64,000 bases of DNA from Lactifluus volemus (Eukaryota > Basidiomycota > Agaricomycetes > Russulales > Russulaceae): assembly GCA_022376515.1 (NCBI GenBank), contig WTXI01000049.1, forward strand, positions 124,001 through 188,000. The letters run 5' to 3'. A program made the position numbers and the translations under genes. Numbering within the stretch: position 1 is the first letter of the stretch; every line of letters begins with the position of its first letter. Positions 26,105 to 37,460 of this stretch are shown here, in pieces. Below the pieces are notes generated by a model. The model saw only the letters and a program-made list of their open reading frames with translations, made no database searches and was not told the DNA's origin.

Positions 26105-27153
26105 AAGTTCCTAGCTTATGACAACTACGAAAATTACGATTCCCGCCCATCTGCATAGGCCGAGAGCGATGTCGGACTCATCTTGTACAATTTGTAACGC
26201 ACTGTACGGTTGCTGAGTGCTAAAATAGAATTCCTACGTTCTGTGGACAGGGTGCGGAGCGGGGGTCCTGGAGTTTCCTTGAGTTGAAAGGAGAGAAAGG
26301 CCGCGCTGCCGGCTGGTACCAAAAATCGCCTAGTTTGTCACGGGCTTCGCCGAGTCGCGTAGTCCCTTCATTCATTGCACGCGGTGGCACTAATACAGTA
26401 GATTTCTGCCGTGGCACCAACACGGTGGGAGGCTAGGACGTTCGGTGGCAGGTATGGGGCAGGCAAAGAATCACACACAAGTGAAGAAGGTGCACCTCAT
26501 AAAGCACACGGAGAACTGCCCGGGCGGCCCCCGTTTCCATGTCGCGAGAAACGAAGAAAAAGGCGATAGGAACTAAACCATAGATAGCTCTGCTGCGGTT
26601 GGCACGTCAGCTTTCAAGCAGTGTAAGAAAAATAAAAGGCTGTGAAATCAGGCCACGGGGATCTGAAAGGTGCCAAATGGCGCAGTGGCACGCGGGCGGC
26701 GACTGGAGATATGCTTAAGTAAGTGGCTAAGGCACCACACGGGTCGCACGCATAACAAGTTGACCTCAAAGTAACGTTCAAGTTTGGAATTATCGTCTTT
26801 TGTACACTCACAATGTCACACATTTATTGTTGTTCTTTCTTCCTTCACAACACTCATTTCTTTTTATCAAGCGCGAAAGAAAAAGCTCATGCCAGTGCGT
26901 GGCGTCAAGTCATGATATATGCTGTGATCTGCCTCGAGGCGAATTTCCTTACCTGGAGCCCTTCAACCTCGTTGTCTTCGGCCATCTCATCTGGTCTTGT
27001 GTAAACACAAGCCACGTTGGAAACGCGAGTTTGCCATTCTCGTGCGTACTTCAGTTCACATCTGACTCGGCTTCTTTGCTTCGATCCTTTGCTCGAAACA
27101 TCCTCATCCGCCTCCTTCCTTCCCACTACCACCACTTACGCACTCCCCTCATC
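26105..27153. other. Intergenic
   Basis: About 1 kb between the GH16 gene and the next gene on the same strand. No family recognised; the stretch before 27154 is C/T-rich. Confidence 0.45.
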
Positions 27154-30100
27154 ATGTCAACACAATCCCCTCCACTCATCAGAAAATCCACAACTGGCTC
27201 CTCACAAGGTGTGCACTCGTTTCTTTTTCACCATTTTCAGTGGATCGATGGCCCGCATGGGAACGTTTGAGACCTCTCAGCTTGGTTGATTTCACCCCCA
27301 AGACTGGGCTCGCATGCACACGCCATGACCTCGCCTTCAATTTGCTTTCCGAAAGAGTTTTTTTTTTTTTTCGTCTTCTCTCGCTTGTTCGTACATCGTG
27401 GCTTAAATCGTTGGATTTTTATACATTTCTGCCTGCTTCGATTCACCTCCATGATCGAACACTGATCCTGTCCTCTATTTTCATCCAGGACTGAGTTCTT
27501 CCCCCCGCGAACATTCCCCGTCGCCTACATTCCGTGAACGTCAAAGGACTGCTCGGGGCCAGTCCACCTCTTCTTATCAAGGCCCATATAATGGACAGTC
27601 GAGTCCCACAGCATCCACTACTTCGTTTCATCAGAGGCGAACCCCTCCACTGGCTGCGCAAACTGTCCCTGGTCAGATCCGCCGTGCTACCTCCCCTTTG
27701 TCCCTCAGCACTAGCAGGGGTGGTAGCCCGGTGCACCTGACCCCCCACCTGTTCCCGTCCATACGTCAAGCCAACAAAATAAAGCGCCTCCCCAAACGCC
27801 TCACTCTCATACTCAGCCCAATGTGCTTCAACACAACTCCAATCAAATGACACCCTCCTTGGGCTTTGCGCGACCTGTTCCACGTGCTGCTCCGCCCCAG
27901 TTCATGTCTATGGAACCTTTCCAAATGACCCCACAGCTTTACGCAGAAATCGACCAGGCCCATTCATTGGGTGTGGGTGCGGGGATGTCAGGAGTAGCAT
28001 ACGCTGGAGGTGCAAGTTCCGGCCCCGTCTCGAGATCTACGCTATTCGAGTCTAGCTCGCTACCTAATGAATCGACCCTCGAGCGCGTTCGTAGCAATGA
28101 ACGTCCGAGCCCGCGTGAGCCAGCTGGAGTCACTGCTGCCGTACAACGACGCGATACTACACGTGACAATTCCCGCGAACCCTGGGAGCGAGAGCGAGAT
28201 CGTGAGGTTCACCGCCGTGGCAGCATGAAGCGTGATCATCCGCCAATGATACCTACTCAGCAGCCGTCTCCGAAACTTGAAACCCAGCGCGCAGACTCCC
28301 CACAGTACCTTTCTGCACTTAGCAGTCCAGGCGACCATTCTGCTTCTTACAGCCAATTCGACCGGGAACTTCGATCGGCTCAGGCTGCTGCCCTCCCGCC
28401 AAGCCCTCCCGCCCCCCGTCAGAGTGTGCCATATATGGAACCACTCCGTTCCACGCCTCCCTCGGTGGTGAAACTTTCTACGCAGTCGCCTACAGGCCAG
28501 TCTGTCAAGGCCCGAACCCCTGATAAATCACTACCAGTTCAGGAGGAATTCGAGGAAGACGGAGCTTATGAGCACCGTGAAAAACAGGAGCCAGAGCCCG
28601 AGCGATGGACTCCCGGGGGAAGCGAGTATGGGCGGCACGTCCACAGGCATGAACCGGAAGAGCATGACCTCGAACGCCAGCATCACACCTCATCTCCTAC
28701 CCCTTCATCTGATCTCCTTCCTGAGGGTTATGATCCTCGCTACGACACACGTCGCGAGCGCAATGGGCGCGAAACCCTCGGTCAAAACCAGCGAAATAAT
28801 TCTGACGAAGCAGTACACTGTGACATTGATGAGGAGGAAAATGCACAGAATTCTGGTCGCACGCAATCTCAGGACGAGGAAAGTAACACACCTCGGTCTC
28901 CGTCCGCGAGTCTACCCCCTGAGCGTAGCATGGGGACTCGTGATTCCCCGGGACATTCACAGCAGCGGCAACAACCTCAACAACACAACCCCAACCCCCA
29001 CGCATTCGAAGCCGCAACGCTGTGACGGATGGACTCGGCCTGCGTTCATTTGATGCAGCCAACTTCGGGAACACGCTTGAACAGCTCAAAACACCCTTAC
29101 TTGAGCCTAACCACCGGTCGTATCCGGCTCCTCAAAACAACTATCCCCGTCATGTTAACTCCCCACATCAGATACACTCGCCAAGTCATGAGGAACCTGA
29201 CCATTTTCTTGATGACCCTGCTGCAGCGTACTATGGCTACCCTCAGTCTCCTATGACCACACACCTTCGCCCGGGCGCGCCTATCCCGCCCACCCCTCAA
29301 AGCCACACTGCTGCACCATCACCATCACCTCTTATCTCCGGAATGGGTCGCGCGAATGGCGTCAAACCCGTCCTTCCACCTTACAGCCCCGTTCCCCCCG
29401 TCGGCTCCCCATATCCGCATCCCTTCGGACACATTCGCCGCGGGCAATCTTACACAGGCTCTCATAACGGAACAATGGACCTTTCACAGATGGATCCCAA
29501 TGTCGTCCGTGAACAACTTGCACTGCAGATGCAGATATACGCACTCAACAACGGTGGGATGGTTTCAGACTCGACGCTGTCGCCGTCGTCAACGCCATTT
29601 CCAGGGCCGCAGTACAACCCCTGGGCGTTCCTACAGACGAGCCATGTGTTTGGTGGAAGACGTGGTGGTATGCCGGACTCGACTGCGAGTATGCGTTCGA
29701 GTCCGAGTCATCAACCTGTCCCGTTACCCCCGCTCCACGGACTACGCCGCCGAGAGCGCTCGCAAGACTTGCGGCGGCGAGGGAAGATCCGTCCACCACC
29801 GCGTGTTGAAAGTACGCAGCCACGAGATACGAGTCCCGAGATGTCGTCTGGGGAGGAGACTGCTGGTGAATCCAAAGTGGGCGAGCGCCGATCTGAACCA
29901 CATCGCTATGTCCCCCGACCCTCGCACTGGGACGTTGGCGCAGATGACGAAGAAGAAGAGGAAGTAGATGCCGACGATGGGGAGTGGATTGATGAGGACG
30001 TAGGAAATGAAGGTGTCACAGACGACTTGCTGCAGCTCGAATTCCATACCAACTATGTTAGCAATCCTGAGAAGCGTCGCCGAAGGTGGAAGGTCCGTTG

Positions 30101-30656
30101 GGAAGCCCTTCTTCGTGCTGTAAGTACCCCAGTTACACTCGTCCTGAGATTGTTTAGGCAGGTCTGACCCCGTTGTTGGGCTGATGCCGCATCGTAGTTC
30201 CACGCACTAGATCGCGAGACGGACACTACCCTCGTGCTGCTCGCTGCGCCCTCTCACACAGGCAGGCTCCGCGCAGTGGCGTCACGGGCGATTCGCCGTG
30301 ACCTCAGGCTATTCGAATCGTCCGATATGACGAGTATCCGTTCTGCCTTTGCCGAAGTGGCTGCCCGGCGCCGCGCTTCGCGCTCGCCATCACTTCTCGA
30401 GCAGCTCGAGCGCGCTTCGTCGTCCTCGCGTGACGGGTCTCCATCGAGCGGCAGCGACGTGCGCGAGGAGGACCTTCGCCGCACGCTGTACACTGCCATC
30501 GGCAGCCTACAAGAGATCGGAAGCCTTTACGAACAGCGGGAGAGGCGCTGGATCGAGGAGAAGCAGAGGCTTGACGAGGACAAGGACAAGGTTCAGTTAC
30601 TGCTCAAACAGGTGCTTGGTGTCGGGGTCGGCAACCTCATCGACACCACGCTGTAG
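27154..30656 (+). CDS. Large low-complexity protein with conserved-looking C-terminal helical region, two apparent frameshifts
   Basis: Hypothetical protein of about 1,040 residues. Exon 1 (27154-27208, MSTQSPPLIRKSTTGSSQ) is spliced in phase 1 to exon 2 at 27489. Exon 2 is rich in Ser, Pro, Gln and Arg and shifts frame twice by one lost base, once in a C run at 27741-27746 and once near 29000. It then runs in one frame (LGLRSFDAANFGNTLEQL...) to 30119, including an acidic stretch DDEEEEEVDADDGEW. Intron 30120-30197 leads to exon 3 (FHALDRETDTTLVLLAAPS), which continues with a Ser-rich linker and a charged coiled coil (RRWIEEKQRLDEDKDK) to the TAG at 30654-30656. The block from RRRRWKVRWEALLRA into exon 3 looks like the only ordered domain. 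No known domain recognised. It could be two genes if the frame change near 29000 is real. Confidence 0.6.
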
Positions 30657-32052
30657 TATTATACGTGGCGTTGCTCTTTTCTCTTTGTGTTATCGTTACT
30701 GGCGAGTGCACAGCTACTTTGCTACTTTTTTTTTGCAGCTTTGCCAGGTACTGTGTACAATGTACTGAAAAACCTCCTCCCAGGAATGTACTCTTACTAA
30801 TGACTGTGGTGGTAGCCAACTAATTACCAACCTCTGTAGTATGTACACGCGATATTACTCCATTCTTCAGACGGGCGTAGTTTAGCCGCTGCCGCATTGA
30901 CGCGCGTGGCTTTCGTGGGAGTCCGATCTTGAGACACGTGTCCAGCTGACGTCTCATCTGATAAAATCTGGGGGGCGTGCAGGAAGGACCTGAGGGGAGT
31001 CAGTTGCCCTAATCATGAAAATGGAGTCTGACAATCGAAGAGGTGCTATACTATTCAAGTTAGCGGGTTTTTGCACTCTTGGGCTCTGATAATATGTAGG
31101 TGGTTGGTCATCGCGGTCCAGCTGAAGAGAGACAAGAAAAAATTTGCTTTTATTCGAAGAGAGTCGGTTCTACTCCATCCCGTTCGTACGTATGCGGTAA
31201 GTGCCACCAAAGACAGCCTACTAAGCAACAGCATCCTTGGTAGAGAAAAGGAAATCCACAAGGCCGGTGAAGAAAATGAACATGGCCACGTGGAGTAACG
31301 CCGACACGGCTTCAACGGGTTCAGACAGATGAAACGCCCGCACATCCCTCGAAGAGGTATGCTCATGTACGAGGATGGATGTATAACGTAGTTTGGGCTC
31401 GACTAATTGTGTGGACCCGTTGTTGCACGAGGGTTTCTGCAGGCTGCGAGAAAGGGGTCGGTGACAGATCCGGAATTTGGCAGACAATGTCTGATAGCTC
31501 TCGACTGCTACGGTACAGGAAAAAGACGATTCTCAAAACCAAGTCAGCAAGGGAGATAGAGAGAAAGTGTGATAGAGGACACGAACAATGGTGCCTTTCC
31601 ATGTCTCCCTTCCAAGACTCCGTGAGTGCTTTGACTTGCTCATCACAGATTGCCCGACGTATCTCTCTGTGTACCACCCCGTCTGAAACTGTCACACCCG
31701 CAATACTCAGTATTCACAAAGGTGTCCAAGGTAAGGACAATCATACACGTACCCCTTTCCCTGATCTCTACAACACCCAACCTAAAATGTGTGCAATTCA
31801 AGCAAAGCGCGCGTAGCTTGAATGAACCAAGTACCACACTTTGCCCAGTGGTAAGTGACCCCTTATTATGTGCTTTGGTACTGCGGTGTGCTTCAGCACA
31901 TGCGCAAGTAAGTGGGCGATACATATTGCGTTCAAACTTTCGGTTTCAGGTGACTTTATACGATGCGAGTTGGCGCCTCACAGAGAACTTCACAATGACG
32001 ATTGACAGGAGGTGGATGATGTGCCCACAAAGGACATACACTAACCAAATCT
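30657..32052. other. Intergenic
   Basis: 1.4 kb between the convergent 3' ends of the 27-30 kb gene and IMP dehydrogenase. Short frames on both strands (for example 31379-31816) have no motif. Confidence 0.45.
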
Positions 32053-34043
32053 CTACGCGAAAAGACGCTTTGTGTATCTGATGAGGAAATGGTCAGCGGG
32101 GTCACGCACATCAAATGCAGAGAGGCCGAGGGGAGCACTCACGAGTTCAGGCCATGTACTCCGCCCTCAACCTGTGCGCTGGCCGTGCGCAACTCGAAGC
32201 GGACCCGACCCTCATGCACACCATCCTGTAGTTCCTTCACATTCCGGACGCCAATGTCCTGGAGAGAATGTTGCAGCCCTGCATGTAGGTACGGCAAAAA
32301 GTCCTTGACGCTGCCCTTATCCTGCACGTCGCCCGACACACCCTGGGCAACCTTGACCGTCGATGACTCAGAAAAGTACCGCGTCGTAGCCGCGTTCTCA
32401 TGCAGGTGGTTCTCCGCCTGGGCCTTGCTTAGCGGCGTGGGATATTTTCCGGGCTTTCCGTTCACCTTTGAGGTGGAGTTCTGTGCTAAGCCAGGCTTGC
32501 CCTTTTCCATTGCCTCAATAGATCCCATTCCACGGTACGTTTTGACGCGCTTGCCTTCGTGATAGAAGTACTCTCCCGGCGCCTCAGTCGTCCCTGCAAG
32601 CAAACCTCCCATCATGACGGCCCCCGCGCCAAGGGCGAGAGCCTTGACGATGTGGCCAGTGTTCGAGATCCCGCCATCTGCGATAACAGGGACACCAAAG
32701 CGAGAAGCAAACTCGGCAACCGCGTAAATAGCGCTGGCTTGAGGACGCCCTACAGCCATGATTTCTTGCGTGATGCAAATTGATCCTGACCCCATGCCGA
32801 CGCGGAGCCCGTCGGCTCCAGCAGCAATCAACGTTGCCGCTTGGTCCCGCGTCACGACGTTGCCCGCAATGACCTCGAGCGAGGGGTAGGTATTCTTGAT
32901 CCATTGAATCAGTTCCACCTGAAAGATCGAGTTACCCTGAGAAGAGTCGATGACTACGATGTCGAGCCCTGCTTCCACAAGGGAGGCAAGGCGCTCTCGG
33001 TCTGCTGGGCGCGTGCCAATTGCTGCGGCGGAGTAGAGTTGTTTGCTTTCTGGACGTTTAGATGCAAGGGGATACGTCTGGTTTTTGAGGAGGTCTGAAC
33101 GTGCTAAAAGAGAAACAAGACGTCCTTGTGGATCAACAATAGGTAATTTTCCCTTTTTAGAGTCGCGAAGAAGGTCGTTGGCTTCGGAGAGCGTAACGCC
33201 CTCAGAGGCTGTGACGAGGTTGGTGGTGGTCATGACGTCTGCAAGACGGGCAGACTGAGACTGGAACTGGACATCCCGGGACGTGACGATTCCAACGAGC
33301 TTCCCTCCCAGCGCGCCAGTATCTGCGCCATGATGTCAGCAGAGTTCAAATGACGGAGTGGGGTCAAGAATTAGAACGTCAGGGAATCCGTGCGATATCC
33401 TCCCCATTTCACACGAGTGTACGTGTTGGTGCGGCAGAACGAAGGTATGAAAGAAATCATCACAAACGATTGAAAGGGGAAACGATGGACTGACCAGTGA
33501 TAGGAATTCCACAGAACCCCAAGCGAGCCTTCACGTCGAGCACATCCTCGACGTGATGTTCCGGTGATAATACCACTGGGTCTGCAATGAAGCCGTTCTC
33601 GTGTCGCTTTACGGCACGGACCATAGCGGCTTGCGCCTCAATTGACTGATTATGGTGAATAACGCCGATGCCACCCAATAGCTACCCTCGGGAGGAATAT
33701 ACGTAAACAAAAGTCACGTTGAACGTCAACGCACGCATACCGCCATGGAGATTGCCATTTCACCTTCCGTGACGGTATCCATAGGACTGCTAATGAAGGG
33801 TGTTCTGAGAACGACGTTTCTAGTGATGCGGCTATCCGTGACGACCTCTCGAGCAGAGAAATCAATCTTGCCCGGGAGCACGAGGAAGTCGTTGTAAGTA
33901 AGGCCTCCATGAAGGGACGAGTTCATAAGCTCTTTGATTGACAGGCCATCAGGGCTGGTGTATTCCCGGAGCACTTCAAATGCCTTGGATGGATGGAGGA
34001 ATAAAGTCTGAGGATTGGACATGGTCGATGTAGTTGAGGACAT
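32053..34043 (-). CDS. Inosine-5'-monophosphate dehydrogenase
   Basis: IMP dehydrogenase oxidises IMP to XMP with NAD+, the rate-limiting step of guanine nucleotide synthesis in the cytosol. The ATG at 34041-34043 begins [15 protein letters not shown]. Then come [16 protein letters not shown] and [14 protein letters not shown], spliced to [10 protein letters not shown]. The CBS pair spans about residues 120-240 ([20 protein letters not shown] is formed across an intron). The catalytic domain shows [25 protein letters not shown] with the active-site Cys, [16 protein letters not shown], and [13 protein letters not shown] last GT..AG intron (about 32074-32146) adds a tiny exon giving SYTKRLFA and TAG at 32053-32055. 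About 530 residues, normal for the family. No lesion seen. It is divergent from the gene at 34240 with under 200 bp between the two start codons, so the two probably share a promoter region. Confidence 0.95.
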
Positions 34044-34239
34044 CGTGGCTGGCGCATATACTTGAAAAATAAATACTGAGTTTTAAATTTAATACTCAGG
34101 TTATCGGATAAAGGCGATGAGTGGAATGCATATAGATGGGGATATATAAATCCATCCATTCGACAGGTTAATTTTGAATATCGTCGTCTGCACATATCTA
34201 TCTGAACAGCCTATACAGTAGTAACCCACTCTTTTACAC
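34044..34239. promoter_or_regulatory. Short divergent promoter region
   Basis: The 196 bp between the start codons of IMP dehydrogenase and the Ser-rich gene at 34240 must contain both core promoters if both starts are right. It is strongly AT-rich (for example GATATATAAATCC near 34140). That run could serve as a TATA element for the rightward gene about 95 bp upstream of its ATG. Confidence 0.45.
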
Positions 34240-35274
34240 ATGGGCCTCTTTCATATTGCCACTTCCTGTCTCCGTTACTTTCTCCACCTTTTGCTCGCCC
34301 TTCTCGATGATGAACCTTCTCAGGGCCCTTTACTTGGAGGCTTCTCTCAGACAGCTGTCGCTCAGAATCCCGTTTGTCACGACTCCGAACCTTCGAGCTT
34401 ACTTCCCTCAAGTGCCAGCCAGAAGTTTTATGCCGCCTCGAAACACCCAGTCCCGCCTTCCAAGCCTACATCACATTATCCTTCTCGCCGGTCCACTTTG
34501 AACGCCGGTGCTTTCTCAGATGAGCCCTTGTCTAAACAGCAACCCTACATGCCTAGGCCGAGCAACAGAGGGCCAGGCGTCGAAGAGTCGCATCACATCG
34601 AGCCATCCTCTTCATTTACCCTTCGCCATCCCCCTTGTGACTTGCCGATTCTCCTCAACAGTGAGCTACCTCCGCCCTCATGCACTTCTATGTCTGTTTC
34701 TTCGCGCTCCTCTATGGTTTCAACACCTATCTTTCCTGGTTGGGGCCCCGGAACACCGATGACGCCCACCCGCCAGCCAAGCCGCAAAGCCTCCGCGGGG
34801 GGTGGAAAGCTTGTCGGCCTCGGCATTCAAATTTTGTATGACGACCATAGATCACGCCAGTTTGATGGACTTGGACTCGTCCCGTCTCGCATGAGTGAAT
34901 CTGATGCTGTAGATGAAGAAGAAGACCTCGGAGTTCCGTCTCGGATCCTACTCGAAGAGATATATCACACGTTTACAACTCCAGATGCACTGGCAGCAGC
35001 TGCTCCATTTCCCGAAGAAAGAGACCTTGCTGACGATGAGACTAGCGTCGAAGACGTATTTACGGCGCGAAATATGGCTACGCAGGGACCGAGCGCAACA
35101 AGCACGCCACGAAAGGTGATGAAGGAGCGTGGCCGGCTTTCGTACGATCTACCAACTGCGGCGAGCATGCGACGCGCGCGGCGTATGCGCCGTGTAGATA
35201 CAGAGGAGGGTGACGAGTCGCGGTCATCAGACTCGTCTGGAAGTTCGGGTCAGAAACCGGTGTGGAGATATTAA
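34240..35274 (+). CDS. Ser/Pro-rich hypothetical protein
   Basis: A single uninterrupted frame of 344 codons from the ATG at 34240 to the TAA at 35272-35274. The first 24 residues are hydrophobic (MGLFHIATSCLRYFLHLLLAL) and could be a membrane anchor or poor signal peptide; alternatively the true start is downstream. The middle is Ser/Pro-rich and likely disordered. The second half has more ordered sequence: GGGKLVGLGIQILYD, FDGLGLVPSRM, SRILLEEIYHTFTTPDAL. It ends in a basic-acidic patch (RRARRMRRVDTEEGDES). No domain recognised. It is divergent from IMP dehydrogenase. Confidence 0.6.
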   Translation: MGLFHIATSCLRYFLHLLLALLDDEPSQGPLLGGFSQTAVAQNPVCHDSEPSSLLPSSASQKFYAASKHPVPPSKPTSHYPSRRSTLNAGAFSDEPLSKQQPYMPRPSNRGPGVEESHHIEPSSSFTLRHPPCDLPILLNSELPPPSCTSMSVSSRSSMVSTPIFPGWGPGTPMTPTRQPSRKASAGGGKLVGLGIQILYDDHRSRQFDGLGLVPSRMSESDAVDEEEDLGVPSRILLEEIYHTFTTPDALAAAAPFPEERDLADDETSVEDVFTARNMATQGPSATSTPRKVMKERGRLSYDLPTAASMRRARRMRRVDTEEGDESRSSDSSGSSGQKPVWRY

Positions 35275-35843
35275 AGGGAACGATCAGGGCTCGATGAATG
35301 AGACCAAACCTGATAAGGAACAAAGACGACTTGGTTTCGGCACCCCGGCGGTTGTCAAGTGGACGCCCTGGCGACGGCAAGTAGCGGAGCAGATACGGAC
35401 GAGTGTGGTGGTGGACTCTGATAACTTTGCATAAACAGTAGGGTCATTAGGGCCTCGTCCAAGCGCTGTTGCTACTACTACGACTACGATTAACTGATTA
35501 TACAGTACAAACAATTGTGCTGAAAACCGTTCTGTTTCTGTGTTTGACTTGTCAATTGTCCCTCCCAAGTTGATATCTCCTTGATTGTAAAAGGTCACCG
35601 ATGACTTCTGCTCTTATCTCCCCTGACACAAAAGGTGTGCCCCCCCAAAAAATCATTGTTTAGCACACGACTTGCGCTTAACGTCCCTCAGATACGCCTT
35701 CACTCACCGTCACCGTCAGCAAATTATCATCTTCATCTCCCTTTCCATCCCCAGGATCCCCCTTCCTTCCCCCACCTGTCCCGTCTGCGCATGAGTACGC
35801 CCTCGTATCGCCAGTCTCGAAGCGCAAGTCGACAGAGTCTAGA

Positions 35844-37301
35844 ATGAACGTGGGAAGCAAGTCAAGCCACGAGTCGACGACGTCGACCCATTCTGCCTCT
35901 GCCACCCCCGAAACAGAAACAGCAACAATAACGGACAAGGGGAGGAACGACGCGGATGTTACTAGCAACGGCACTGACGACAGAAATTGCGCCAAAGTGG
36001 CTTCGTTTGCCGCTCCTCCCGAGCCTGGCGACAAGTCGACCGTGAACGATAAAACGACGACGACGTCGAAAGCCAAGTTGCCGAACGGCGGCGTGGTAGA
36101 AACACTTACTGTGGATCACCCCCGGAACATCGTTGACGTCAATTCAGGCGAGCTATCGACTCCAAACGGTGTTCCAGCCGTCAGACCCGTTTCCCCCGTT
36201 TCCCCCTCAACCCCACCTGCAAGCTCCCAAAGCCCGCCGACCGCCGATGAGTGCTCCACACCTACTACCACCACCATCACCAACACTATCACCACAGCGC
36301 TAGCAGACACAGCTCAATCATCGTCCGATAACCTCAGATCCCCATACAACTCGCTGCACTCGTCTCGCGACTCGCTCACTTCATCCCGCCCCGCTCCCCC
36401 CTCACCCGTAGCCTCGCGCCGAACTTCAACTGCCCTCTCCCGCCAATCTTCTACGCGCTCTCACCCGGGCTCCGGTTCTTCCCTCATATCAGCGAATCCT
36501 CAAGACGCCGAAGCGACGAGCCCTACGACGCCGACCCCTGCCCAACTACAACAACAACAACAACAACAACAGGCCTGCAAGGCCTCGACCTCCCCGTCAG
36601 CTCCTGCTTCGCCTATTGTCGTCAAAATCCGAGACTTTGCTTTCCCAGACGAGGACACTCGCCATACGGGCATGGGTCCGTTGACCCCCCATCCTAACCG
36701 TAAGCTCCAACGGCCGCTTTCCACCTGGTCCACCTCGAGCGCTTCGAGCGCTGGAAGTTCGGACCACGATGATGGGTCCGGTGCCGGCAGCAGCTCGTAT
36801 GGGTTCGCCGGTTGGGGCCTCGGTCGTCTCAGCTGGTTCGGAGCGCGCAGTGCTGTTGGCCCTAGTAGCGGCGGCGGCAGCAACGATGGACCGAGCCAAG
36901 GTGACTTTGCGCGCAACTTTACGGATGCGGTTAGTCCGGAATACGAGAATGACGACCCGTATGAATCGCTGGATGACGACGACGACGACGACGACGATGA
37001 CGATGATGACGACGGCCGCGTTAGTGGCGGTGCACATGGCAGAGATGGGACGGATGACCAAGAGGGTGGCGAGCGCCCGCTACTTCCAGGCTTATATCGT
37101 GCGTTGTATGCCTTCGAACCTGAGGGCACCGCAGAGATGGCCCTCGAGGAGGATCAGATTGTACGGGTCATCGGTCGCGGTGGTGGTGTTGGTTGGGCTA
37201 TCGTTGCACGCGGTGGCGAGGAATCCCACGCACTTGTGCCAGAAGGCTATCTCGAGCTTGTTAGCCTAGATCAGGATCAAGTAGAAGAGGAAGAAGGATA
37301 A
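35844..37301 (+). CDS. Disordered protein with C-terminal SH3 domain
   Basis: An uninterrupted frame of 485 codons. The N-terminal 390 residues are Ser/Thr/Pro-rich with a glutamine run (about residues 234-241, 36547-36570) and an aspartate run (about residues 378-391, 36975-37014). The C-terminus at about residues 410-475 reads as an SH3 domain: YRALYAFEPEGTAEMALEE, DQIVRVIGRGGGVGWAIV, then ALVPEGYLELV. This holds the ALYAF start, the tryptophan and the final P..YL typical of the fold. SH3 domains bind proline-rich peptides, so a cortical or signalling adaptor role is plausible. An upstream ATG at 35791 (MSTPSYRQSRSAS) is in a frame one base off and may be the true start if a base is missing near 35840. 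Ends at 37299-37301. Confidence 0.72.
   Translation: MNVGSKSSHESTTSTHSASATPETETATITDKGRNDADVTSNGTDDRNCAKVASFAAPPEPGDKSTVNDKTTTTSKAKLPNGGVVETLTVDHPRNIVDVNSGELSTPNGVPAVRPVSPVSPSTPPASSQSPPTADECSTPTTTTITNTITTALADTAQSSSDNLRSPYNSLHSSRDSLTSSRPAPPSPVASRRTSTALSRQSSTRSHPGSGSSLISANPQDAEATSPTTPTPAQLQQQQQQQQACKASTSPSAPASPIVVKIRDFAFPDEDTRHTGMGPLTPHPNRKLQRPLSTWSTSSASSAGSSDHDDGSGAGSSSYGFAGWGLGRLSWFGARSAVGPSSGGGSNDGPSQGDFARNFTDAVSPEYENDDPYESLDDDDDDDDDDDDDDGRVSGGAHGRDGTDDQEGGERPLLPGLYRALYAFEPEGTAEMALEEDQIVRVIGRGGGVGWAIVARGGEESHALVPEGYLELVSLDQDQVEEEEG
36547..36571 (+). repeat. CAA microsatellite coding poly-Gln
   Basis: About eight tandem CAA triplets inside the SH3-protein gene encode a glutamine run. Likely length-variable. 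Confidence 0.85.
36973..37015 (+). repeat. GAY microsatellite coding poly-Asp
   Basis: Tandem GAC/GAT triplets encode about 14 consecutive aspartates in the SH3-protein gene. The mix of GAC and GAT suggests selection on the peptide rather than pure slippage. Confidence 0.85.
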
Positions 37302-37460
37302 GGACAGGTGTCGGATGACTAGTGCGAGTGTACTTCCTTTTTTTTTTTTTTCGTTTTTCTGTCTGTGTCAGAGTAATCCCTTCACTTCAATTCAAAGTTT
37401 TGTGTGTGTGCTCTACATTCTACTTGATACATTCCGTTTCTATGTGGTGACACAGGCGCT

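Noticed and set aside
28697..29089. 130-codon minus-strand frame
   Set aside because: Antisense of the large low-complexity gene; no motif.
36500..37129. 209-codon minus-strand frame with poly-Ser
   Set aside because: It is the antisense of the poly-Asp, poly-Gln and Ser-rich coding regions of the SH3 gene, where low complexity keeps the other strand open.
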